Source: Syngnathus acus
Lineage: Eukaryota > Chordata > Actinopteri > Syngnathiformes > Syngnathidae
DNA: 64,000 bases
NCBI RefSeq assembly: GCF_901709675.1
Contig: NC_051103.1
Location: forward strand, 8,169,501 to 8,233,500
Reading direction: 5' to 3'
Part shown: positions 21,476 through 31,800 of the stretch, in pieces
Layout: each line of letters opens with the position of its first letter
Numbering within the stretch: position 1 is the first letter of the stretch
The notes under the pieces: generated by a model
What the model saw: only the letters and a program-made list of their open reading frames with translations
The model's database searches: none
What the model was told of the DNA's origin: nothing
Program-made: the position numbers and the translations under genes

Positions 21476-23910
21476 CGCTCCGCCCTCTTTTCAAAAATTG
21501 CACCAAAAAAAAAATCTTTTGGGTTGGGGGAAAAAAAATAAACTGGAAAGAAAACTTTTTGTTTTAAAGTTTAAGATTTGATGTTTGAAAATGAAGAGTT
21601 GAAAGTATGTGTTATTTGTAATAAAGTTTTATTTCTTTTGCACAGAAAACAATCACAACAAGTTGGATGGCAATCTGCTCATTGCCGAGCGGTGGAGTGG
21701 TCGGCCAGAGGGACGAGCGGTGGAGTGGTCGGCCAGAGGGACGAGTGGTCAGCCAGTGGGATGAGTGTTACTCCATGCCTGGACCCGAGACAAAAAGAGA
21801 TAGGTAAGTAAAAAGCTAAGTCAACGTTTTGTGCAGAAAAGGTTTTGACATGAAACATACCAGTGCACAAGTAGAGTTCATGGCACCGGGTTTTGCAAGC
21901 TGAATGACCAGGAGAGCAGATTTTATTCCTTGCTGCATGACCCAGGAAGTTGATTTTGTTTCTTACTGCCTGTCAGACAATAGGAGAAAAAAAATTATTG
22001 GACTAAAGATAAGATTGTGCAATAAGGAGCATTTAAAGGGTCTCACTTTTCAGGTTGCTGAGGCAGTAACAAGGAAACTGAAGTGCTGCTGGTCTGTAGC
22101 TTTGTTCTGGTCCTCAGCTTCCGCTGCTAGCAGGTACTTGATGGTGCTCCACACTGGACACAAAAACGGATTCAAATTTTGAAACATGTTGGCTAAAATG
22201 TTATTTACTTTCCTTCTCTTACCAGCAGCAGGCTCTTTAGGCAGCACGGATCCAGGTGAACGAGCTCAGAGTAGTTGTGGCTGGAGACAAACTGTGGCAG
22301 GCTTTGCACTTTGTGGACCAGGATTTGTCACCTCTGCCTGGAAAGAAAAAGGAACATTGACACACCAACTCCATTTAAGTTTACCGTTTTTATTTTTAAC
22401 TGTAGACTGGAAGCAGCCGGTCGCTGGTGCACAGGCAGAGTTCCTAAAATGTTAAAACTCTCCAGGGTGGACACCTGCACACAAGACAAACAAGGGACCC
22501 ATCAAGCTGCTATTTAGTACATTTTATTTGTGCGTCAACTCTGAAATTGGAGGCAGTCTTAAAGAACCTCTGCATGGTTTTGAGGGCTTTTACCTTTGGC
22601 CAGCAGGTGGCAGATTTTCCAACTGCATCCTTACTGGAAAGTGCTCTGCAGGAAGAGGGAGGGATAAAAAAAAAAAAAAAAGCACCCAAGTGCTTTTAAA
22701 CAATGCCAAGTTTGTCATAAGTTGTCACCTGTCAGCAGGTCAGACAGGAGGTTGATTCCACAGGTTAAAACCTTGTAGATCCACGCTGCAGAATTTTGGT
22801 CCTTTGGCACTACCTGGTGGACAAAAGAAGGAAGAACAAGCTGAAATGTTTGACGTGTCAAACATTTGGACGCGTGCACGTTTCTTTCACCAGTGAGGAA
22901 TGGAGGGCAGCGCCGGACGTCTCTCCAACCACAGCTCGCTGGTCTGAAAGACACGGTAACGTTACAACCATTCTGCTTTTACATTTTCAGCCTAACAAGC
23001 AAATTGAGCAAGAGTAGACCTGCAAGTGTCTCTGAAGCCATGCGAGGACTGCAAGGTGGCCATTTTGGACCCTGCAGACAAAAGAAAAAGAACAAATGTT
23101 TGCTTTAATCAATTTGACAAGATGCCTTGCTAATAAAAATATCTTTGCCATTTCGCAGTCAATCTGCTTCCTCTGTTCCAGATGCAGGCCTGTGGACAGA
23201 AATACGACAATTAAAAGCAGTCGATTGAACGAGTTGACTTTAAAACTCAAAGTCAGTCGGCCATGACGGGCTCGTTTTGAGGGTTTGCACCTGCAGACAG
23301 AAAGTAGAAAATTAACACGAATGCATCGAAATACCCGTTTCAGTCATTCTCTGGTGGATTTATGCCAACGCTGCTTTGGCTCCTTACCTTCGGCCAAACG
23401 ACGCTGTCGTCCAGACGTTGCTAAATGTTTGTGCAAAAATTGTGTTAGTCATCCTTCCAGACGGTGCGTGCTTCAGTTTTCAAAATGTACATGTACTTAC
23501 CCACCGTTAAATGCTTCAATTGTTTGGTTGCACGCCAGATAAATGCGTTTTGGTGGTCGTTGGAGATGTTAACTGCTAACGCTAGCTTCTGCAAACTTTT
23601 GAGCTTGCAAGATGGAAGCACGCCCAAAGTGCAACTAGACGCTGAAAGCGAGCAAAAGCAGTTAGTTTCAAAAGGTTAACAAAAGTTGAACACCCACCTT
23701 GTCACTTTTAAACGCTGTTGTACGGCCGCCGCAGCAGGTGGACCAGAGCAACGTGGCTCTCGCTGTCAGTGGTGAGTGCAAGAATGAGCGTCGCGTTCTT
23801 GACGCTTTTTATACTCTTTTTGCGATGACGTCATTAGAAGAAGAAAAGAAAAAAAAAAAACTTTCAAACAGGTGCGCTTGCGAGTGAAAAACTGCAAAGA
23901 CAAATCTTTG

Positions 23911-24503
23911 GAGGGTACTGGTCTCGAACCAGCACTGCAAACTTCGGAGGCAATGGTGTTATCCCCTCGAACATTGTCCGTTGAAAGACGATGAAAGAAT
24001 TTATTCTATTATCCTAGATCATGAAGCTAGCTTCAGGAAAAGTTTAGAGTATCCTTCAAATACAAACACTCAACCAAGTTTTGTAAGAGCTCGAATGGCC
24101 GATTGGTTAACGCTTTTACCTTTGGTTCAGGAGAGGCGGGTTCGAATCTTACATGTCGCGCTATTTACTTTGCAAAAGCGGCAAAGAGCAAGTCTCGAAC
24201 CCGAGGACTGCTGGACACCGACCCAAGTCGGGAACCATTCAGCCATTTTGGTGTTGAAATTTTCTGAGTTTTCTTTTGTATTCATAGTATATATCTCTCA
24301 CGTACTAGATAAAATTACCAAATCAGCGCGATAATGCAGAAGAACAATTGGTGTAGTGGTTAAAGCTTTTGCCTTATGTTCGGGAGAACCGAGTTCGAGT
24401 CCCACACTCTTCAAACTTTAGCGCAAAGACTGCTTCGTGTGGGGCTCGAACCATGGTCTCCCGAACACCGGGTAAAGTTATAAACCATTCTGCCGTTTTG
24501 GCG
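23911..24503. repeat. Cluster of five tRNA-like motifs, copy B2
   Basis: Same order and orientations as 17945-18540, at about 23911-23978 (-), 24086-24158 (+), 24175-24250 (-), 24342-24413 (+) and 24433-24503 (-). The fourth copy here has a better box A (TAGTGGTTAAAGC) and box B (GAGTTCGAGTCCC) than in B1. Confidence 0.55.
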
Positions 24504-24558
24504 AGGAAATGCGGCCTTTTTTGTAGGTAGTGTACTGAACATAGAGGACGGGAATCAG

Positions 24559-24738
24559 ACTCCATTAGGTACACCGCCATTTTCAAGTGGACCTAATAAC
24601 AGGCCACTTTATTATCTTGGAAAACATGTTGGAATGCGCCCCCGAGGACTAGAGCTTGACATCTGTGACCATGATATTTCCCTAATAAAGTGGCCTGTTA
24701 TTAGGTACACTTGAAAATGGCGGTGTACCTAATGGAGT
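24559..24738. mobile_element. MITE-like element with ~57-bp terminal inverted repeats
   Basis: It begins ACTCCATTAGGTACACC and ends GGTGTACCTAATGGAGT. The inverted arms extend through GGCCACTTTATTA / TAATAAAGTGGCC, leaving ~65 bp of internal sequence. It is 180 bp with no coding capacity. It sits just past the right end of copy B2. No clear target-site duplication is visible. Confidence 0.75.
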
Positions 24739-24768
24739 GTTGTAAATTTTCTATGATAAAATATTTTA

Positions 24769-24840
24769 GGTGGCACTGAGCTTCGAACTCAGGTCGCTGG
24801 GGTGAGAGCCCAGAGCACTAACCACTAGCCTATGGATGCA
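24769..24840 (-). repeat. tRNA-Glu-like sequence (probable pseudogene or SINE head)
   Basis: On the - strand a 5-bp anticodon stem CTGGG/CCCAG encloses loop CTCTCAC (CUC, Glu-type). A 5-bp T stem CTGAG/CTCAG encloses TTCGAAG, and the D region reads TAGTGGTTAGTGC. The two sides of the acceptor stem (ending TGCCACC) do not pair, so it is not likely to be a working tRNA. Confidence 0.5.
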
Positions 24841-25594
24841 AGGAACACGTATGGTTTTATGGAGCAGCTCACAAGCGAATAGATCAGTGAAGAGCACGGC
24901 AGATGTCATCACAACACATTGTGTACTGTACACGAACACCTAGCAAAGTACAATTTAAAAGGACACTTCCGAAGTACCCAAAGTTAAACTTACAAAAGAA
25001 AACCCATAAGAAATAAAACTTACACAAGAAGAGCCCTAACGTGGCACTTGACAGCTGTGTCAAATGCAAAATGTAAACAAGGACCATGTGAAAATTAGGT
25101 CAATCTCCGGTTAGAATATCTTGTTTTTTTTTCCATTTTGCGCGTAGGTATTAACAAGTAGAATAGTTTTAAATTATTCACAATTATTTAGGCAGTTAAT
25201 TATGGGATATTTTGGTTAAATAAATAAATAAATAAATGAATAAATAACTAAGATAGTGTAGCGAAAGATTTGGTGAACGATTCTTTTGAACAAATATTTT
25301 GAGTGAACCGATTCTAAAGATTCAGTTCGCTTAAAAGAACTAGTACATCACTAGTACAAAATCCCAGGTGTGAGAATATACTCAAAAGAGCTTTTATTGT
25401 GCAATTAACCCTTTATTTATTTATTCTTTTTTTTTTAACCTCGGGCAGTGTGCCTATTGAAGTGTCCATGAGGTGTACCTACACATATTGCCATATAAAG
25501 CAGATGTCTGATTTTTATGTTTTAATTGGCGAATAAAGAAACAAGGAATAAAACACCATACAAGTTTGAACATAAATGTTTATTGAAAATAATA

Positions 25595-26415
25595 TTAAAA
25601 GTAAATTTCAAACCAGCAATCTAATGTGAAATTGCAGTAGATATATTGGATAACAATATTTAGGCGTATGTATGCATACACGTTATTTAAAAACGACTGT
25701 AAGTGTTCTAAAATCAAGATGAGCCAAAGAGAAGCATCATCTATCTATCTCCCCGCTGTTGCATGACGGCGCATCCTTTCGTGCAATGAAGTTAGTCGTT
25801 AGCTTGGAGAAAACGAGCACAAAAGAAGTGTGTGGTTCTTTCTTGGCAAATCGTAAATCGACATTCTGGCTTACATAGTCCACGCCAGGAGGGAGACGAC
25901 GCAACACGTCCACTGATGATGCACGGGGGGAAGGAAGGAAGGAAGGCAGGCAGTTGACCCATTGACTCGTTCGCGAACGGGAAAGTCACGATTCATTCCC
26001 TCACGGATTCGTTCTCGCGATGAACTGGAAATGCCAATCACTCATTCGTTCACTCACAGATCCATTCAGTTGTCGAACGGGAAATGCAGTTCGTGAACGG
26101 GAAGTGACGTCGGCATTTTCTTCTTCGTTTTGTTTTACGGCGAGGTGGCACCAACTTCAATGCGCGTTACCGACACCCACTGGTTGAAGTCATATGAACT
26201 GAAAAAAGAACCAATCACTCGTGGAAGTGATTCGTTCACTCTCGTTCACTGAAAGGATTCGTCCTTTTGAACGGATCGTTCACTCACGAGCCACAACTAG
26301 AAGGCAGTGCAGGGGATTGTAAAACGAGAAAAGGCCATTTGTTCCTGTCCGGGATCAAAAGTGCTTACTGTAGCATTGCAGGAAGCATGCTGCTGCACCA
26401 CGTGTGTGTGTGTGC

Positions 26416-26481
<66 letters not shown>

Positions 26482-27046
26482 GTGCGTGTTTGTCTGTCTG
26501 TGTCATTCAGCTGCGATTCCTCTGAGTCAGTGCAGTCTGAGGACACACTGCAGGTGGGGAGGTGAATGAATGAATGAATGAATGCTGAGAAGAAGCAAAA
26601 TGGAATCTAATACTAATTACAAAATAAAAGTCTTCTGTTATGGGATAGCATTTTTCTTGCATCAAAATCTTAAGCAAGTTTAAAAGCCTCAGAATTGCAT
26701 GCAGCCTCTCAGTTCTTTTCAACACAAGCGGTGGAGCAACACATGTGGATAGATCCAACAATATTCACACGTATCATGAATCGATCGATTCATTGACAAC
26801 TATTTTGAGGCTCCGCCGGGCAGGCGCGGCTGCTCGCTGTCTCCGTACAGAATAACGCTGCCACCATGCTATAAATCTTTTTCTTTTATTGTCAGAGCTT
26901 GTGAGTGAAGCTATGGATCATTCCGCACCACAATGTTCAAGTCGTTTGACCTGACGTGTAAATGCAATCGTTATCATTGGCCACAAATGCAGGTCAGAAG
27001 CGCTGACAGATCCAAATTCCATTCATCAAATTGTATTCATGTTGTC
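25595..27046. repeat. Duplicated block A' (mostly inverted copy of 10.65-13.5 kb)
   Basis: Contains a direct match to 10650-10740 (25595-25695), inverted matches to 10860-11460 and 12265-12575, and then a direct match to 13303-13545 (26811-27046). A long (GT)n tract (26402-26490) fills the gap between the inverted pieces. (AAAT)n lies just upstream near 25218-25245. No gene is seen in 24841-27042. Confidence 0.8.
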
Positions 27047-27541
27047 ATGCTGTCAGGTTTTGTCCTGTCCTTCATATTCTGTCTTCCTGTTTTATTTTGT
27101 ACATCACGTTTCAGATCACTGGTCCTTCCGCTGCACGGTCGTTCACTTGACCTCCCCGTTTGTTAACCACGTACACCTGTGTCGTCCGCCCTGATTGTCT
27201 GCACCTGTGTCCTTCCCCTTCTGTGTGTGTATTTAGCCTGCGTCTTCCCCGCGTCCTCTGCCAGTGCGTCTTGCAAGCCATGACCACCAGCCACTCCATA
27301 GCCACAGATATAGCCCTTGATTGCCTTACTCACAGAGACTTTTTTTTGTCCACGCTTGCTTTGTGGGTTGTGCGTGAGACCTTGCCTTCGTTTTTCCCTC
27401 AGTTTGAGGCGCCTTTGTTTTTGCCTTTTTTCCCCTCAGTGTGAGGCGCCTTTGTTTTTGGAGCGGTCATCCGCAGAAGAAATACAACACCTTGAACTGT
27501 CGAACTCTGCATTCGAGTCCTCTCCCTGCCTGAGCCTGACA
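27043..27541 (+). mobile_element. Solo LTR, 499 bp
   Basis: Starts TGTCATGC and ends CCTGACA, so it has the TG...CA ends and TGTCA/TGACA terminal repeat of an LTR. It is flanked by CATGT and CGTGT, a 5-bp target duplication with one mismatch. The paralogous sequence at 13530-13534 is the uninterrupted empty site (CATGT once), which proves insertion. No internal retroelement genes are present. Confidence 0.85.
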
Positions 27542-27617
27542 CGTGTATCCTTTTCTTCCATCTATTTGCTACACTGTGAACGGCAGTTGTAATTGAGCGT
27601 GTTGACTTCATGATCAC

Positions 27618-27950
27618 AACTAGTGTTGTATGCATGCATGATGTGGGAGTGTCGTTTCTGCAAGTTGTCAAAGACGCGTCATTCGAAGAAAAATAAAATC
27701 ACAGGTGCTCAACGGTAAAGCGAGAGGAAAAGTGCAGGCCTTGCAAACTTTGGAGGCAATGGCCCCTCAATCATTGTCTGATGCATGGTTTGTTTGTATT
27801 ACCACAACTCATGAAGCTTTCATGACAGGCTCACAGTAAGCTTCAATTACAAACCTTTGACAGCAATGGGCAACATTTGGAACGGCCGAATATTTCAAGC
27901 TTTTACCTTGAGTTCAGGAGAGGCGGCTTCCTCTTACATTTGAGTCAAGC
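27618..27950. repeat. Internally deleted third copy of the B unit (B3)
   Basis: Begins with the B left end (AACTAGTGTTGTATGCATG), runs to CAAAGACGCG, then jumps to sequence matching the right part of the unit (about 17867-18190), including degenerate versions of the first two tRNA-like motifs. About 4.2 kb of the unit is missing. It is more diverged than B1 and B2. Confidence 0.7.
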
Positions 27951-28127
27951 CTCATTCCCTGGACAGTGTAAATGGCGGAGAAAATGAACACCTGCAAAGA
28001 ACATGTCACTTCTGTTTCCACTTGGCTTGACTCAGCAAGAATCACTTCATCTGTCAGTTAGACTCTCGTCACACTGCACAAGATGGGAAAAGGAAAAAAC
28101 GGGACAGTGTAGTAACAGGGAAATGGT

Positions 28128-28133
28128 TTTATT
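28128..28133 (-). terminator. Polyadenylation signal for the LOTUS-ATPase-NO VEIN gene
   Basis: TTTATT on the + strand (AATAAA on the - strand) lies ~240 bp beyond the stop at 28374-28376. The 3' UTR between them contains a (CACT)n run at 28335-28376. Confidence 0.5.
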
Positions 28134-28373
28134 CATAAAGGTGTCCAGATTAAAAGGTGACATCGGAATTGACATCAGATTATACACATTTGCTACAATG
28201 TGAAAAAAGGAATAGAAACATTCATACAATAACACATCAGATTAAAATGTCAACTACATCGATGAAAAGTGCATGTTTGAAGTTGAAATCAGTGCAGTAA
28301 GAGTAAAATTCCAAAGGCAATTCAAACAATTTTCCACTCACTCACTCACTCACTCACTCACTCACTCACTCAC

Positions 28374-28802
28374 TCACACAAAGAGAAAGAGTTCCAGCTT
28401 CTTGGTGTGAAGATGTTGTGCCAAGTTCTGAATGCGACACAGGCGCACGTTGTGAGCATCTCCGGCGTTGTACACACGGAAGATGTGGTAGCGTTCTTTT
28501 TTGGTCAGCGCAAACTGCAGCTCGTTGGCCGAGAGCACAATGAACGCCTTCTCTTTCTTCTGGGTGGACTTCACCTCCACGTACAGCACGTCGGACGCAA
28601 CGCTGTCGTCCTCCTGTCCCGCCGGCCCGAAGGTCAGCTCAAAGTCGTAGGGCTGACCGCTCTCGCCGCTCTGGTTGCACCAGACGACCCGTGTGGGACG
28701 AAGCGGGTCGGCGCTGTCTCTCCAGTGGCAAAGGAAGGAGTGGACCAGCACTTCCCCCCATTCGCCGATGGCTTTCAAGTCCCGTTCGTCAGAGATCACC
28801 AC
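28374..28802 (-). other. C-terminal NO VEIN (DUF3883) domain, last exon
   Basis: The last exon gives 142 residues: AIGEWGEVLVHSFL, then PYDFEL, then VLYVEVKST, then FIVLSANELQFA and YHIFRVYNA. The E...D...E-V-K spacing is the signature of the PD-(D/E)xK restriction-nuclease-like fold, which I associate with the NO VEIN C-terminal family. All three positions are filled by catalytically suitable residues. The preceding exon ends MWDERQAPHVILEDLDVTCQ-RPST and joins in phase to VVISDERD. Confidence 0.75.
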
Positions 28803-31800
28803 CTAGATGAGATCAGCACCATTCAATGAGAACGCGCCACATATCGAGATCTCTACAATCAACTCTTTCGGCGGTTTGGTCCGAAAATATTTCCAACGTG
28901 GCCAAACATTCCGCATAAAGGTGAATCGGCAGGTGCCGAACTGCAAATGTATTACTGGACTGTATTTTCGGTCTACATGTGTTGCTTCACCATTTGTGTT
29001 CAGATATTTGACCCATGTCGGTCGGCTTCCATCAAAATAAACACATTCCAAAAGAAAAGTACTGACAGTGGAGGGTCTCTGGCAGGTAACGTCCAAGTCT
29101 TCGAGTATGACATGTGGGGCCTGGCGTTCGTCCCACATGGGAAAAAAGAGGTTCAAAGGAGGTCTCTGGCTCTTTTCTTGTGAGTCTTTGAATACGCTGG
29201 GCAGCACTACTGCCTCTGGCACAACACTAGAGGAGAACACAAATAGAGGATCACTGGAAAGACTCAGAGGTGACTATGGACTTTTGAGGACATACAGGCT
29301 GCCGGGAGCGGATTGCTCGCCCGCCGCCTCGATGGGCTGCGCAGACGGAGCACTCGGAGCTGCTTCGGGATCGGTGAGGTTCTTCTCCTCGCCGTTCTGT
29401 GCGTGGCCAGATGTCGATGTTTTGCTCGCTTGATGACGGCCTGACAAGAAAGACCACCAAAATACAAATGATTTTTTGTTTTGATCTGCTTATAGTGACA
29501 TTGATACTTCCAGCACACTTAATATTGTTAAGACGGATGTAGACTATTGTCTCCTCCCTTCCCCCTGCGTCCCTCCATCCTCAGTGTCTCTCTTGCTAGC
29601 TATTTCTATCCTCCTGTCGGTTGAGGCAGATGGCAACTCTGCACCAAATCTTTTTTTTTTCTTTTCTTCCCGAGATAGAATTTGACATTCTCTCGCTACC
29701 ATTTTCATTCGTTGGCGGTTGTGTGTCCCTAAGATGTATGTCTATTAGATGACACTATTCAAATAATTACAAACATGTTTTTGAGAATAAATCGAATTCA
29801 ACTGGTTTGCAGTTATTTTCAAAATGTCTGCCTTGGCTAAATCAAAGTTTGGGAAAGAATGCATGCAAGTCTAACCTGGAGGTTGTGTTTTGCCGGCAGC
29901 AGCGGCAGCAGCGGCAGCAGCAGCAGCAGCAGTAGCACAAGTATTAGGCTGGCTCGTAGTTCTCTCAGGTCCTGGTTGCTCTGCTGGTTTGCTGCTGGTG
30001 GCCCTGAATGCTTTATCACCCTCGTGGTTGCTGTTGTCACATTTCTGTGGAGGAACAACATGGTTGCTCCCCTTGGCAGAGACGTCACTGTCTTTGGGCG
30101 GGGCAGGAGGTGGCCACATCTTCAAAACGGCTTCTACTGCGGCTTCATCGGCTCGGGCTGTTGCAACAAAAAAACAAGGGAGTATGTGCTTTTCTGCAGA
30201 ATTCTGGAAATGAACATGAATCCCTGCAGTCACACCTGAGTGATGGTTTCCTGTATTGACAATAGATGCGCGTGGAGGCCAGGAAATCAATGTAACTTCT
30301 CCTTCTTGTTCAGGGCGAGGTGGCGCTGATGGCAAAGTAGGGCATCTTGATATTGCTGGAAAGAAGAAAAAGATCAAATGTACTCATTTTGCTGTGTGTC
30401 CGCTCCTCTTTCAGGTCTTTGAGGACTGAAGGCAGTCACCGCAAATTTACATATGTAAGGTAGGGATGTATCTATTCATGTGTGTGGAGTGCTTTGATGC
30501 ATGACTGAAAATAGGTACACAGATATGGGATGATGCTGGCGAGTGTCACGCAGAGTTGGCTGAGTGACACAAGCTCCGAAAAATGAGCCGTGCTTTCTTA
30601 CAATTTGATTTCATGCTCCAGTTACCGTGCAAAAGTTACATGCAAGTCATCTCGCGCCATTCCACTGCGTCGCATCAAGAAACACATTTCCAACACCTAC
30701 TAAAATGACCCCATATAATCAATTGATGCTCAGGGAAAAAGGGAAGAACAATGGTGCCTTGAGATAGAAATGAACCGGATTATAAATCGCTCAATGAAAG
30801 GGTCTATTTTTGGATTCACCATCCATCACATCAATATTTGAGAAAATGAAAGTATTTCAAGTGCACATTGAGAGTCGGGGGGAAAAAAAAAGTTTCATTT
30901 GGAATGATACAAAATGTGATATTTTAAAAACAAAGTTCTGACATATATAATGAAACCGTCTTGTCTGCATGTCTACATGTGTTGATGCAGCATTTGTGTT
31001 CAAATGTCTGTTGCTATGTTCGCAATAGCCTAGGAGGCTGTTCTTCAAGACATAGATGTGGAATTTGATTGGCAATAGACAGCTTGAGCGTATCCTGACA
31101 AGCACATCTCTAGTGCTACACAATATGAAAGGTGCAGCCTTACCTTTTTCCAGGGTCACCTCTGGCCGAGGAGGCTCTGGGACTTCCCATTGCTCCTCCT
31201 CGCTGGGCAATTCTCTGATGTCCTCTTTAATCAAGAACCTCTTCAGGGCTGCCGGATCCTATTTTGGTTGGAATATATTGATAGCGTTAGACTTGAATTA
31301 ATTGTGGGATAGAAAACTGGAGGGATTAGCGTAGATGTGTTTATTGGTCATTTTGTAACAATCTTGTGTCATTTTCAATCAATACGGTTCGGAGATGGAC
31401 AAATACCAGCTAGTCCGAAGAGCATCGAATGATGTGACTCATTACGACTCAAAAAGAAACTCTCGGCAATCGTAATATAGATTCTCGACGTCACCGCGGC
31501 ATTTCACTTCAAAATGCGGACTTTGAAATTTCTTATGCTGGCAACATCCAGAGTCGGGGCTCAATTATTTGAATCAAACATTCAGCTGGGTCTTCGCCAG
31601 AGTGGAGTATCATTGATTATAATGCGACGACCCGATTGCGCCGCACGTCTGCAGCTGCTGCACAAACGAACCACACAAGGATAGCCAAGGTGCAACACCA
31701 ATGGTTAATGGCCAATTTTCACACACAGCAAAGCCTCTTGCTACTGCATTGTTCTCATGGGAATGCGAGCAAGTCGCCATGTCATGCAAACAGGCCTCCC

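Larger units (their letters stand above)
19756..24550. repeat. Tandem ~5 kb unit, copy B2
   Basis: Second copy of the B unit, collinear with 13570-18589. It lacks the ~400 bp corresponding to 14643-15046. It has a slightly longer CCAAT array, an extra AT-rich tract near 20465-20500 and a longer poly-A near 22665. Long stretches (for example 23.46-24.30 kb versus 17.50-18.34 kb) differ at only scattered positions, which points to a recent duplication or gene conversion. Confidence 0.85.

Noticed and set aside
24769-24840. Functional tRNA-Glu gene
   Set aside because: Anticodon and T arms fold, but the acceptor stem does not pair.
26267-26569. Cys/Val and Thr/His repeat reading frames
   Set aside because: Translated (GT)n dinucleotide repeat.
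28407-28829. 140-residue + strand reading frame
   Set aside because: Antisense shadow of the NO VEIN domain exon, which has homology and correct splice phase.
28803-29060. Continuous - strand reading frame between the last two exons of the giant gene
   Set aside because: It reads through an intron. The splice ACT|GTCAGT to CTAG|GTGGTG joins RPST to VVISDERD in phase and gives the expected family spacing.
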